Assembly (NCBI RefSeq): GCF_011801125.1 | Contig: NZ_CP046171.1 | Coordinates: 5,146,001-5,210,000 of the forward strand | Length of the DNA stretch: 64,000 bases | Source: Nocardia brasiliensis | GTDB lineage: Bacteria; Actinomycetota; Actinomycetes; Mycobacteriales; Mycobacteriaceae | Reading direction: 5' to 3' | In this document: positions 31,505-40,480 of the stretch, piece after piece | Layout of the letters: the number at the start of each line of letters is the position of its first letter | Position numbering within the stretch: the first letter of the stretch is position 1 | Position numbers and translations under genes: made by a program | The notes under the pieces: generated by a model | Seen by the model: only the letters and a program-made list of their open reading frames with translations | Database searches by the model: none | Told to the model about the DNA's origin: nothing

Positions 31505-32474
31505 GCTCAGTGGATCCCACCGCGCGCATGCCGAGCCAGTGCTTGAACCGCTCGACCGGACCGGACTCCCGGCCCGCGCGCGGGCGCAGCTGCAGCACGA
31601 TCACGCCCGCGATCACGATGCCCGCGAGGTTCACCGCCAGCTGCCCCGCCGACATGAACGCGATCCGCCACTGCCCCAAAGTCGCTGCGACAACAGCGAA
31701 TCCGGCGGCGGGCACGGTCGTTACCGAGATGAACACCCCGATCAGCGCCGCCGATTTCGCGGTCACCAGCGAGAGCATGCCCGCCGCTCCGGCCAGCAGC
31801 GCGACCACCAGCGAGAACGGCCCGACCCGGTAGATGAAGTCGACGTTCTTGATGCTTTCCACGCCACCCAGCGTGATCCACCCGAACTGCTCCCACAGCA
31901 GCGTCGCCGCCAGCGTGACCAGCATCGCCACCGGGAAGCCCACCGCGAGCGCCACCGCCGAGCGGCGCGCGAGCCGAAAGTCGCGCAGCACCACGCCGAC
32001 CGCGAACGCGGCCAGCGGACCGAACTCCGGGCCGACCACCATCGCACCGACGATGGTCACCGGCGAATCGGTGGCGACGCCGACCGCGGCGAGCAGGCAG
32101 GCGATGGTCAGGAACGCGCAGAAGCTCGAGTTGAGCGTCGACTCCTCGTGCACCTGGGACAGCAGTTCTTCCCACACCACCGCGTCGGTCGGATCGCCTG
32201 GCGCTTCCGCCTCGGCCCGATCGCCCGCCTCGGACAGCACAGTCTCGACCGGCCCAAGGGTAATGCCACCGGTCTTGCAGATGCCGAGCCCGGTCAGCTC
32301 CTCTAGCACGTCGTTGGCGGCTTCTCTGGCCACGTCGGCCTGGATCAGATCACCGGCGGGTTCCAGCGCGACACCGCGCGCCAGGGTCACGTGCGTGGCG
32401 CCCGGGTTCGCGGCCAGGACCGACAGCACTGCGTCGGTCGTCTCCGGCGGGCTGATCATGCGCAAGTGCAGCAA
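31482..32474 (-). CDS. DUF389 family membrane protein
   Basis: 330 residues. A ferredoxin-like N-domain (MLHLRMISPPETTDAVLSVL, 1-80) is joined to six or so membrane helices, with the family signature VTIVGAMVVGPEFGPLAAFAVG. TTG at 32474 is chosen because GGAGG lies seven bases upstream and family members begin MLHLR; the internal ATG at 32459 lacks a ribosome site. Function is not established for the family. Confidence 0.88.
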   Translation of the reverse strand: MLHLRMISPPETTDAVLSVLAANPGATHVTLARGVALEPAGDLIQADVAREAANDVLEELTGLGICKTGGITLGPVETVLSEAGDRAEAEAPGDPTDAVVWEELLSQVHEESTLNSSFCAFLTIACLLAAVGVATDSPVTIVGAMVVGPEFGPLAAFAVGVVLRDFRLARRSAVALAVGFPVAMLVTLAATLLWEQFGWITLGGVESIKNVDFIYRVGPFSLVVALLAGAAGMLSLVTAKSAALIGVFISVTTVPAAGFAVVAATLGQWRIAFMSAGQLAVNLAGIVIAGVIVLQLRPRAGRESGPVERFKHWLGMRAVGSTEPPHLSRR

Positions 32475-32562
32475 CGGGTGTCCTCCGGTCGGCGCCCACC
32501 TGATGAAGGCGGCGGATCTGACCAGAAGGTACCGCTCGCAGCGGCGAGCGGGATGGCGCGAC

Positions 32563-32597
32563 GGCCGGAGCCGCCCTCGTGTCGGGCGGCTCCGGCC
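32563..32597 (-). terminator. Terminator of aspS
   Basis: A perfect 14-bp stem (GGCCGGAGCCGCCC and its complement) with a 7-base loop begins five bases past the aspS stop. No long T-run is present, as is common in high-GC actinobacteria. Confidence 0.85.
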
Positions 32598-32602
32598 TCG
32601 GA

Positions 32603-34396
32603 CTACTCGGCCTTCGCCGCCGCCTGCTCACCCTTGGGGGCGGGCTTGGCGTCCAGTCCGGCTTCCTTGCGCTGTTGCGCGGTGATCGGCGCGGGCGCGT
32701 CGGTCAGCGGGTCGACGCCGCCGCCGGTCTTCGGGAACGCGATCACCTCACGGATCGAATCCAGCCCGGCGAGCAGCGCGACGATCCGGTCCCAGCCGAA
32801 GGCGATGCCGCCGTGCGGCGGTGCGCCGAAGGCGAAGGCGTCCAGCAGGAAGCCGAACTTCTCCTGGGCCTCCTCGTTGCTGATGCCCATCACCTTGAAG
32901 ACGCGTTCCTGCACATCGCGGCGGTGGATACGGATACTGCCGCCGCCGATCTCGTTGCCGTTGCAGACGATGTCGTAGGCGTAGGCGAGCGCGGAGCCCG
33001 GGTCGGTGTCGAAGGTCTCGACCGATTCCGGCTTCGGCGCGGTGAACGCGTGATGCACCGCGGTCCAGGCCGAATGACCGAGCGCCACATCGCCGCTCGC
33101 GGTCGCCTCGGCCGCGGGCTCGAACATCGGCGCGTCCACGATCCAGACGAACGACCAGGCGCTCTCGTCGATCAGGCCGACCTTGCGAGCGATCTCGCCG
33201 CGCGCCGCGCCGAGCAGCGCGCGCTGCGCCTTGGCCGGACCGGCCGCGAAGAACACGCAGTCCCCCGGCTCCGCACCGACGTGCTTGGCCAGGCCCTCGC
33301 GTTCGGCGTCGCTCAGGTTCTTGGCGACCGGGCCGCCAAGCGTGCCGTCCTCGTTGACCAGCACGTACGCCAGTCCCTTCGCACCGCGCTGCTTGGCCCA
33401 CTCCTGCCAGGCGTCGAGCTGGCGGCGCGGCTGGCTCGCGCCACCCGGCATGACCACCGCGCCGACGTATTCGGCCTGGAACACCCGGAAGGGCGTCTCC
33501 TTGAAGTACTCGGCGCATTCGGTGATCTCGATGCCGAACCGCAGGTCCGGCTTGTCGGAACCGAAGCGGCGCATGGCTTCCGCGTAGGTCATGTGCGGGA
33601 TCGGCGTCGGGATCTCGTAGCCGATCAGCTTCCACAGGCCCGCCAGGATCTGCTCGGCGAGCAGGATCACGTCCTCCTGACGCACGAAGCTCATCTCGAT
33701 GTCGAGCTGGGTGAACTCCGGCTGCCGGTCGGCGCGGAAGTCCTCGTCGCGGTAGCAGCGCGCGATCTGGTAGTAGCGCTCGATGCCGCCGACCATCAGC
33801 AGCTGCTTGAACAGCTGTGGGCTCTGCGGCAGCGCGTAGAAGCTGCCCGGCTGCAGCCGCGCGGGCACCAGGAAGTCGCGGGCGCCCTCCGGGGTCGACC
33901 GAGTCAGTGTCGGGGTCTCCACCTCGACGAACTCGTGACTGGCCAGCACCGCGCGCGCCGCGGCATTGGCCTTGGAGCGCAGGCGGATCGCGTGCGCGGG
34001 CGAGTCCCGGCGCAGATCCAGGTAGCGGTACTTGAGCCGGGCCTCCTCGCCGGGCTGCTCGTCGAGCTGGAACGGCAGCGGCGCGCTCTCGTTCAGCACC
34101 TCGAGCTCGGTGACGTTCACCTCGATGGTGCCCGTCGGCAGCTCCGGGTTCTCGTTGCCGTCCGGACGCGGTTCCACCACGCCCGTCACCTGGACGCAGT
34201 ACTCCGCGCGCAACCGGTGGGCCTGCTCGGCGGGCGCACCCTCGCGGAACACCGCCTGCGCCACACCCGACTCGTCGCGCAGATCAATGAAGATCACGCC
34301 ACCGTGGTCGCGCCGCCTGGCCACCCATCCGGTGAGGGTCACGGTCTGACCGGCGTGCTCGCTTCGCAGCGAACCAGCCAAGTGGGTGCGCAGCAC
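32603..34396 (-). CDS. aspS: Aspartyl-tRNA synthetase (probably Asp/Asn non-discriminating)
   Basis: 597 residues. The OB-fold anticodon domain opens [24 protein letters not shown]. Class II motif 2 is [30 protein letters not shown], the bacterial GAD insert follows, and motif 3 is [17 protein letters not shown] at 34396 has AAAGGA upstream and matches the family start; the open frame runs 79 codons farther upstream but without similarity. A tail GEQAAAKAE ends it. In actinobacteria that use the amidotransferase route, this enzyme also charges tRNA-Asn; that is family knowledge, not seen here. Confidence 0.97.
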   Translation of the reverse strand: MLRTHLAGSLRSEHAGQTVTLTGWVARRRDHGGVIFIDLRDESGVAQAVFREGAPAEQAHRLRAEYCVQVTGVVEPRPDGNENPELPTGTIEVNVTELEVLNESAPLPFQLDEQPGEEARLKYRYLDLRRDSPAHAIRLRSKANAAARAVLASHEFVEVETPTLTRSTPEGARDFLVPARLQPGSFYALPQSPQLFKQLLMVGGIERYYQIARCYRDEDFRADRQPEFTQLDIEMSFVRQEDVILLAEQILAGLWKLIGYEIPTPIPHMTYAEAMRRFGSDKPDLRFGIEITECAEYFKETPFRVFQAEYVGAVVMPGGASQPRRQLDAWQEWAKQRGAKGLAYVLVNEDGTLGGPVAKNLSDAEREGLAKHVGAEPGDCVFFAAGPAKAQRALLGAARGEIARKVGLIDESAWSFVWIVDAPMFEPAAEATASGDVALGHSAWTAVHHAFTAPKPESVETFDTDPGSALAYAYDIVCNGNEIGGGSIRIHRRDVQERVFKVMGISNEEAQEKFGFLLDAFAFGAPPHGGIAFGWDRIVALLAGLDSIREVIAFPKTGGGVDPLTDAPAPITAQQRKEAGLDAKPAPKGEQAAAKAE

Positions 34397-35013
34397 AGGG
34401 TTCCTTTCGACGACTCCGGCACCGGCACGAAATGACCAGGTGCGCCCCCATCGTAGTGAGACACATCCGCCGAGCGGAAACCGATCCGACCACACCCGTG
34501 CCAAGCTGTACTCGCCGCGCCCGCACACCTCGATTCCGGACCCCGAATCCGGGCACTCCGAAACCGGCAGCACCTCGCCCGCGGCCGACACCACACCCGA
34601 CAAGCTCGACACCGCCCACCCCACCCTCCACAATCACCATCCGACACCAAACAAAGCCCGCTCCACCCCCTTGAAAATCGAAAAGCGCGGCCCCAGCCCG
34701 CAACCGAATACCAAGTCCAGGCAAGACCCACCAGCCATTCAGCCGCGCACCACAACCGTGAAAGCAACAGTCCCCTTGTCCACCCAACGCCCCCACCACG
34801 GAGCGAGTCTTACGAGCGACCCGTTCGCGGCCGTCTCGTGGCTCAGCGGTCGAAGCGCACGCGCCGCGGGCGCGAGTCTCGACCGCTGAGCCACGAGGCC
34901 CACCCGTCGCCCGACCACCGCCCCTCATCGAATCGCTCCGCGATGCGGAGATTTATGGGGCCGCGAACACGCCGCGGCCACGCGGCCAACCAACACAGAA
35001 AGTGATACAGCCG
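34397..35013. other. Divergent spacer between aspS and the zinc metallopeptidase gene
   Basis: 617 bases without a supported gene. The plus strand is C/A-skewed between 34480 and 34800, and frames there are Thr/Pro strings without ribosome sites. A perfect hairpin lies at 34835-34897. The promoters of both neighbours must be inside this stretch. Confidence 0.7.
34835..34897. repeat. Perfect inverted repeat with 19-bp arms
   Basis: CTCGTGGCTCAGCGGTCGA at 34835-34853 and its exact complement at 34879-34897 flank a 25-base GC-rich loop. It lies between divergent genes, so it is unlikely to be a simple terminator. It shares no stem sequence with the GGTGGCGGC hairpin family. Confidence 0.85.
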
Positions 35014-35937
35014 ATGACCTTCAACGAGGGCATGCAGATCGATCCGGATCGGGCGTCTTCCGGTGGTCCGGGGATGGGCGGCAAGATCGCGCTGGGTGGT
35101 GGCGCCGGCGGCTTGATCGTGCTGGTGCTGACGTTGCTGCTGGGTGGTGATCCGGGGTCGATTCTCGGGCAGTTCACCGGCGCCGAGGACCAGCAGCAGA
35201 CGCAGCCGGGCTCGGCGGGCACACCGGCGCATTGCAAGACCGGCGCGGATGCGAACAAGTATGTCGATTGCCGGGTGGTGCTCACGGCACAGAGTTTGGA
35301 CGCGGTGTGGTCCGCGGAGTTGTCGAAGCAGACCAATACCCGGTACGCCAAGCCGAAGCTGACGTTGTTCTCCGGTGCGACGGCGACCGGTTGCGGTAAC
35401 GCGACCAGCGATGTGGGTCCGTTCTATTGCCCGGCGGATCGGACCGCGTATTTCGACGTGACGTTCTTCCAGGAGTTGGTGGATCGTTTCGGTTCCAGTG
35501 GTGGGCCGCTCGCACAGGAGTATGTGGTGGCGCACGAGGTCGGCCATCACATCCAGAATCAGCTCGGCGATATCGGTCGCGCGCAGCAGGATCCGCGTGG
35601 CGCGAATTCCGGCGCGGTGCGCACGGAGTTGCAGGCCGACTGCTACGCGGGCATCTGGGCGCACTTCGCGGACAAGACGCCGGCGCCCGGTGGTGGGCAG
35701 CCGTTCTTGAAGCCGTTGTCGGACAACGACATCAACGACGCGTTGTCGGCCGCGGCGTCGGTGGGCGACGACCGGATCCAACGGGCGTCGAATCGCCGCG
35801 TGAATCGAGACATGTTCACCCACGGCGATTCCGAGCAGCGGCAGAAATGGTTCCTCACCGGGTACCGCACCGGCCAGGTCCGAGCCTGCGACACCTACTC
35901 GGCTCCCGACCTGTCCAACCCCCCAGCACTGCGCTGA
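35014..35937 (+). CDS. YpfJ-type neutral zinc metallopeptidase, membrane anchored
   Basis: 307 residues. One membrane helix (about 30-48, Gly-rich before it) is followed by an external peptidase domain with HEVGHH near residue 174 (two zinc His and the Glu) and the third ligand in ELQADCYAGIWA. CKTGADANKYVDCRVVL and RYAKPKLTLFSG are typical of the family (M. tuberculosis Rv2575 is the neighbour of aspS there). ATG at 35014 matches the family start MTFNEGMQID; a GTG at 35002 is possible. Confidence 0.9.
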   Translation: MTFNEGMQIDPDRASSGGPGMGGKIALGGGAGGLIVLVLTLLLGGDPGSILGQFTGAEDQQQTQPGSAGTPAHCKTGADANKYVDCRVVLTAQSLDAVWSAELSKQTNTRYAKPKLTLFSGATATGCGNATSDVGPFYCPADRTAYFDVTFFQELVDRFGSSGGPLAQEYVVAHEVGHHIQNQLGDIGRAQQDPRGANSGAVRTELQADCYAGIWAHFADKTPAPGGGQPFLKPLSDNDINDALSAAASVGDDRIQRASNRRVNRDMFTHGDSEQRQKWFLTGYRTGQVRACDTYSAPDLSNPPALR

Positions 35938-35944
35938 TTCCGAT

Positions 35945-36027
35945 ACTGGTCAACTGATCACGGGGAACTGGTGGCGGCAACGCCCGAGAGCGCGCCGCCA
36001 CCAGTTCCTCGTGATCAGTTGACCAGT
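35945..36027. repeat. Hairpin element, copy 3 of conserved family
   Basis: 34-bp arms with a single mismatch (a G-U pair in RNA), 35945-35978 and 35994-36027; 15-base loop with CGCCCGAGAG. It starts seven bases past the metallopeptidase stop and could end its transcript. The inner stem GGAACTGGTGGCGGC is nearly the same as copy 2. Confidence 0.88.
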
Positions 36028-36663
36028 GCAAGATTGCGGTCGGCACGCGCGGCGTGCGTCCAGCGTTGGGCAGTCATTGCGGGGTGTAACCGCGGATGCC
36101 ACCGCTTCTGGATGGAACGGCGTCCACAACCGTGGCCGCGTCACTGCGGTGCCGTGGGGGCAGGCGGTGCCGCGGCGTCACCCGCACACGGACCAGCACG
36201 ACCACATAGCCAGCGACGCCACAGGCCCAGCGGCACAGCGACGCGGCGACACAGCAGCACGGCAGCACGGCAGCACGGCAGCACAGCGACACAGCGACAC
36301 GGCGACACAGCAGCACAGCGACACGGCGACACGGCAACACAGCAGCACAGCGACACGGCGACACGGCAACACGGCAGCACAGCGACACAGCGGCACAGCG
36401 ACGCGGCGACACAGCGACACAGCAGCACAGCGACACAGCAGCACAGCGGCACAGCGACGCGGCGACACAGCGACGCGGCGGCACGGCGGCACGGCGGTGC
36501 GCGAATGGCCGTGTGGCTGAAGCTGGTTCAGTTCGGGCGGCTGTTCGTGCGCGAGCGGGTCGGTCCGTTCAATAATCGGCGTACGGCATGGATGGTGCCG
36601 GGTACCGGGATCGGTCGCGTCATGGACCGCTGCCGGTACACAGAAGCGGCAGAGAGTGAATTG
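36028..36663. other. Gene-free spacer with 8-bp minisatellite
   Basis: Nothing coding is supported. 36230-36501 is a minisatellite. The piece after it (36502-36663) leads to the secreted-protein gene and must hold its promoter; I see no clear consensus boxes. Confidence 0.7.
36230..36501. repeat. 8-bp minisatellite, 34 units
   Basis: Exactly 272 bases in 34 units of GCRRCACR (for example GCGACACG, GCAGCACA, GCAACACA). All units are in phase with no insertions or deletions. The 8-bp period is not coding on either strand; the minus strand shows only Cys/Ala/Val strings. Confidence 0.95.
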
Positions 36664-37203
36664 ATGCGTGGTCTGAAGACGGCACTGCTGGTGGTTATCG
36701 TGAGCCTTGTCGGGAGCTTGGGGACGGCGGGCGCTGAGCCGAGCGGTGATCAGCCCACGACCCCCGGCTCGCCGCCGGCTTCCGCCCCGATGGCGCTGCT
36801 GACGCTCACCACCTTCCCGAACGCCTGGCAGCCGCGTGTCGATCTGCGGCCGCAACTGCAGGTCTTCGAGGACGGCCGCGCCGTGCGCATCCCCGATGCC
36901 GTTGCCCCGCAACGTGGTCCGGACACACCGGCGACGGAGGTCAAGGGCCGTCTCCCCGCCGATGTGCTCGCCGCCGCGCTCACCGAGACCAAGGCGCTCA
37001 GCACCGTGGATCTCGGCGTGCCCACCGTCACCGACCAGGGCACGCAGATCATCGACTTCATGCCCGCACCGCCGGACGAAGCTCTGCACGTCGTCGTCTA
37101 CGCCCCCGAGTCCGACGACGGCCTGAGCCAGCAGCAACTGACCGCGCGCAAGCGCTTCGCCAAGCTGTACCGCACCCTGCTGGACGCCTTCGTCAAAGAC
37201 TGA
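36664..37203 (+). CDS. Secreted protein of unknown function
   Basis: 179 residues. A signal peptide (MRGLKTALLVVIVSLVGSL, cleavage near GTAGA) is followed by a Pro/Thr linker and a small domain with LLTLTTFPNAWQPRVDLRPQLQVFEDGRAVRI and KRFAKLYRTLLDAF at the end. ATG at 36664 is the first reasonable start; longer frames run into the minisatellite. I do not recognise the family. Confidence 0.75.
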   Translation: MRGLKTALLVVIVSLVGSLGTAGAEPSGDQPTTPGSPPASAPMALLTLTTFPNAWQPRVDLRPQLQVFEDGRAVRIPDAVAPQRGPDTPATEVKGRLPADVLAAALTETKALSTVDLGVPTVTDQGTQIIDFMPAPPDEALHVVVYAPESDDGLSQQQLTARKRFAKLYRTLLDAFVKD

Positions 37204-37253
37204 CGGTCCAGCAGGGCACGGAGTCGCCGTTCAGCGGCAACCGGAACCCGCGC

Positions 37254-38909
37254 CTAGAACTGATCCTGCTCGTAGTCCGAGCTGATGATCTCGTCGGAGT
37301 GGGTGGCGCCGATGACATCCGGAGTGGATTCACCGAGCGGACCGGTGAGATCGTCGTTGCCCGCGGCACTTTGGTAGGGCTGAACGGTGCGCGAGTGCTC
37401 GTCCTCGCTGCCGCGCTGCGCGCCCGCGGCGCCGGGGCCACCCATGAAGCCGCTGCCGGTGCCCGCCGTCGTGGTGCCCGGGGTACCGGTGGCGCCGGGA
37501 CCGAACGTGGTGCCGGGCATACCGCTGATCGGGCGGCCGCCGGGCAGACTGGTGCCCGGCACGGCGGTGAGCTTCGGGCTGGCCGGGAGGCCGCTGGTGC
37601 CGGGCCGTCCGCTGACGCCGGGGCTGCCCGAGCGGCTCAGGCCGCTCGGCACGCCGGTGCCGAGACCGCTGTTGGTGCTGGTCGGCGTGCCCGAGCTGTG
37701 CACCGACGACGGCGTGGTCGAGCTCGGCGTTCCGGTGAGCGCGGAGTCGACGCCCGCCGCCTTGGTCACCGTGTCGGAGGCGGTGGACTGCGCCTGTTCC
37801 AGGATCGGCTGTCCGACGTTCTGCGCCAGCGCCTGCGCGACCTCCTGCGGCGCCGGTCCGCCGCCGGGCGCGACCAGCTGCTGCACCATGCTGCTGAGTT
37901 CGCCGGTTTTCCCGGCGAGGTCACCGCGGGTGGCGTTGACGACGCCGACCGCCTGGCCGAGATGTTCGGTCGCCGAAGCCATCAGGGTGGCCTGTGCGGG
38001 CGGGGTGAGGATCACCGGCGCCATCGCGGTGGCCTGCGTCGCGAACGAGGAGGCGATGCCGAGCAATTGCGCGTTGCCCTGCTGCACCACCGCGGCCGCC
38101 CGCTGGGTGAGCTCGGAGATGTCGATACCGCGCTGGCTGGTCTCCTGTCCCTCGGCGTTCGCCTTCGCGCCGGCCGCCTGCGCGTTGCGCGCGGCCTGGC
38201 TCTGCCACAGCTGCTCGACGGTGGTCATGCTGCCCTTGCCGACCGACATGGCCATGTCGATCACCTTGGACGACTGACTGAGGATCGCGGTGGGGTCGAG
38301 CGCACCGATGACGCCGCTGCCGAAGCTGTTGAGCAGCGACAGGATCGGCTGCATGAGCAGGTCGACACCGGGCAGCGCGGGTACCGCGATGCCCTGCATG
38401 AGCGCGCCGACCGGATCGGCGGGCAGGGCGGGCAGCGAGGTCGGGATGGCCGCCTGTGCCTGGCTGACCGCGGCGGCCACCGAACTGGGCGCGCTGCCGA
38501 GCGCACCGTTCAATACGCCCTGCGCCTGATCGAGCACGCCCGCGCCTGCCGCGGCCAGTGGGGCGGCGGCCTGCTGGATCGCCGCGCCGGTGTCCCCGAG
38601 CAGCGCCGAGACATCGGACGGCACACCGGAAATGGCGTTGTCGGCCGTAGGCGCACCGGACAGACCGGGCATGCCCATCCCCATCGCGTTGTGCTGGTCC
38701 TCACTGATCTTCTTGGCCAGCACGAATTCGGGCGGCTCGATGGGCGGCAGGTCCTCGGGCAGCTGCGGCAGCGACACGTCGAGCACCGCCTGCGGCGCGT
38801 TCTGTACGGAGTCGAACACCGCCTGCTGACCGATGGCGACGTTCTGATCGGCGGCGTGCGCCATCGCGTGCTCTTCGGGTGCGATCACCCCGGTGTCGAG
38901 TGGCTTCAC
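37254..38909 (-). CDS. Large helical Ala/Gln/Pro-rich protein, probable type VII secretion partner
   Basis: 551 residues. The N-terminal part (1-80) is followed by about 230 residues of Ala/Gln helices (AAIQQAAAPLAAAGAGVLDQ; AAGAKANAEGQETSQRG), then a low-complexity tail of Gly/Pro/Thr/Ser (SGLGTGVPSGLSRSGSPG; MPGTTFGPGATGTPG) and an acidic end. There is no signal peptide. GTG at 38909 overlaps the stop of the EspC-like gene (GTGA), so the two are co-translated. This pairing is typical of ESX-linked substrates in Nocardia; the function is unknown and no ESX core gene is in the window. Confidence 0.7.
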   Translation of the reverse strand: MKPLDTGVIAPEEHAMAHAADQNVAIGQQAVFDSVQNAPQAVLDVSLPQLPEDLPPIEPPEFVLAKKISEDQHNAMGMGMPGLSGAPTADNAISGVPSDVSALLGDTGAAIQQAAAPLAAAGAGVLDQAQGVLNGALGSAPSSVAAAVSQAQAAIPTSLPALPADPVGALMQGIAVPALPGVDLLMQPILSLLNSFGSGVIGALDPTAILSQSSKVIDMAMSVGKGSMTTVEQLWQSQAARNAQAAGAKANAEGQETSQRGIDISELTQRAAAVVQQGNAQLLGIASSFATQATAMAPVILTPPAQATLMASATEHLGQAVGVVNATRGDLAGKTGELSSMVQQLVAPGGGPAPQEVAQALAQNVGQPILEQAQSTASDTVTKAAGVDSALTGTPSSTTPSSVHSSGTPTSTNSGLGTGVPSGLSRSGSPGVSGRPGTSGLPASPKLTAVPGTSLPGGRPISGMPGTTFGPGATGTPGTTTAGTGSGFMGGPGAAGAQRGSEDEHSRTVQPYQSAAGNDDLTGPLGESTPDVIGATHSDEIISSDYEQDQF

Positions 38910-39235
38910 ACCGCACCTCCGATCTGGTTGCCGATGGCGCCGAGGGCACCCGCGTTGGACCAGTCCGTGGCGTCGTAGGCGGCGGCGGCGCTGAACGCCG
39001 ATTCCGAGAGCTTGGCGTACTTGGCGGACAGGTCGTTGATGTCCTTGGCCTGCAGCACCTGCGCCGCGGCGAACATCGCCAGATAGTCGGCGCCGATCAA
39101 ACCGAACACGGGAACGAGCGCCGCGACGTTCTTCACCGCGTCGAAATTGCCCGCCCCCGCCAGATCACCGGAGATCCCCGCGTTCGTGGCGGCGAACGCC
39201 CGGACCGCTTCGGTCTCTACCGAGAGATCACTCAT
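38906..39235 (-). CDS. EspC-like (DUF2580) type VII secretion target
   Basis: 109 residues, all-helical. SVETEAVRAFAATNAGISGDLAGA and the closing KLSESAFSAAAAYDATDWSNAGALG fit the EspC/DUF2580 group of about 100-residue secreted ESX partners. ATG at 39235 has a GGGGGG ribosome site. It lies immediately upstream of and overlapping the 551-residue gene, with which it may be exported as a pair. Confidence 0.75.
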   Translation of the reverse strand: MSDLSVETEAVRAFAATNAGISGDLAGAGNFDAVKNVAALVPVFGLIGADYLAMFAAAQVLQAKDINDLSAKYAKLSESAFSAAAAYDATDWSNAGALGAIGNQIGGAV

Positions 39236-39417
39236 CGAGTTGCCCCCCAAATCGTCGTGCACATCAGTGTCGTGAACTTCTTCGTCGTCACCGCTTGCCC
39301 TGCCGAACGGCAGGGCCGCCACGGTTGGGCTCAATATAGCCGACGGTACCGGCAACTTTCGAGTCCAACGGCACGTTGACAGTGGGAATAGGAAAGGAAC
39401 TGGAACGTGTTGCAAAT

Positions 39418-39431
39418 TAGAACAAGTTCTA
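39418..39431. promoter_or_regulatory. KstR-type operator
   Basis: TAGAACAAGTTCTA is a perfect match to the published KstR palindrome core (TnnAACnnGTTnnA). It lies 13 bases before the SDR start and overlaps a TATATT (39430-39435) that can serve as a -10 box, so repression by steric block is expected. No ribosome site separates it from the ATG, which suggests a leaderless transcript. KstR represses sterol catabolism genes in this order. Confidence 0.75.
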
Positions 39432-39444
39432 TATTCTCGTTCGC

Positions 39445-40449
39445 ATGAAGGTCGCAGTGACCGGCGCAGCCGGCTACCTTGGCACGAACCTGCTCCGCCT
39501 GCTCGCCGCGCGCGGCCACGAGATCACGGCGGTCGACCGGGCGGTCCCACCCGCGTCGCCGCTGCCCAATGTCACCTGGGTCAGCGGCGACGTGCTCGAC
39601 CCGGCATCGATGCGCGCGGCACTAGAGGGCGCCGAGATCGTCTACCACCTGGTCGCGGTGATCACGCTGGCGGAGAAGAACGACCTGGCCTGGAAGGTGA
39701 ACACCGAGGGCGTCCGGGTGGTCGCCGAGGCCGCGCTCGCGGTCGGCGCGCGCCGAATGGTGCACGCCAGCTCGATCCACGCGTTCGACCAGTACCGCTG
39801 CGGCGGCCGGATCGACGAGAACGCCGCCCGCTCGACCGATGACGCGCTCCCGGTCTACGACCGCTCCAAATGGGCGGGCGAGGTGGCGCTGCGCAAGGTG
39901 ATCGACGACGGACTCGACGCCGTACTGTGCAACCCCACCGGCGTATTCGGTCCCCTCGACTTCAGCAAGCCGCTCTCGCGGATCAATCGCACGCTGCGCG
40001 ACGCCGCCCATGGGCGCATCCCCGCCATGATCGGCGGCGGGTTCGACCTGGTCGACGTGCGCGATGTGGCAGCGGGCCTGATCTTGGCCGCCGAAAACGG
40101 CCGCACCGGCGAGAACTATCTGCTCGGCGGCGAGATGATCTCGATGCTCGAGCTCTGCCGACTCGCCGCGAGGCACGGCGGCAAACGCGGCCCGAAGTTC
40201 GCCATCTCCCCCAAGCTCGTATCGGGCGCCATCCCGGTGCTTGCGCCGATCGGCAAGCTGTTCAAGTCCGACATCGTCTCGAAAGCCGCACTGGGCGCGC
40301 TCATCTCGGCGCCGCTGGTCGATCACGGCAAGGCCGAGCGCGAGCTCGGCTACCAGCCCAGAAGCACCGACGACACCATCCGCGACCTGGTCGCCTTCTT
40401 CGCCGACCCCACCCCGCTCACCCCGCCGGACACCCGGCAGATCGCTTGA
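39445..40449 (+). CDS. Extended SDR: NAD-dependent epimerase/dehydratase-like oxidoreductase
   Basis: 334 residues. Rossmann fold with TGAAGYLG (6-13), VYHLVAV, active-site Ser109/110 and YDRSK (Tyr138, Lys142), then PTGVFGP. The group includes 3-beta-hydroxysteroid dehydrogenase-like and dihydroflavonol-like enzymes. The substrate is unknown, but the KstR-type site in its promoter points to steroid or lipid metabolism. ATG at 39445 is the only plausible start. Confidence 0.88.
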   Translation: MKVAVTGAAGYLGTNLLRLLAARGHEITAVDRAVPPASPLPNVTWVSGDVLDPASMRAALEGAEIVYHLVAVITLAEKNDLAWKVNTEGVRVVAEAALAVGARRMVHASSIHAFDQYRCGGRIDENAARSTDDALPVYDRSKWAGEVALRKVIDDGLDAVLCNPTGVFGPLDFSKPLSRINRTLRDAAHGRIPAMIGGGFDLVDVRDVAAGLILAAENGRTGENYLLGGEMISMLELCRLAARHGGKRGPKFAISPKLVSGAIPVLAPIGKLFKSDIVSKAALGALISAPLVDHGKAERELGYQPRSTDDTIRDLVAFFADPTPLTPPDTRQIA

Positions 40450-40456
40450 CACGCTA

Positions 40457-40472
40457 TAGAACACATGTTCGA
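40457..40472. promoter_or_regulatory. LexA (SOS) box
   Basis: TAGAACACATGTTCGA matches the actinobacterial SOS box TCGAAC-N4-GTTCGA at 11 of 12 fixed positions. It lies 9 bases before the radical SAM start; a TTGACA at 40446 sits just upstream as a possible -35. The M. tuberculosis orthologue Rv2578c is, as I recall, a known LexA-regulated gene. Confidence 0.82.
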
Positions 40473-40480
40473 CTGATGGG

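Noticed and set aside
36141..36484. Cys-rich minus-strand frames across the minisatellite
   Set aside because: They are pure translations of an 8-bp repeat, with no start context and no conserved pattern beyond the repeat.
40457..40472. KstR site before the radical SAM gene
   Set aside because: The half-sites GAAC and GTTC are separated by four bases, not two; this fits LexA and not KstR.
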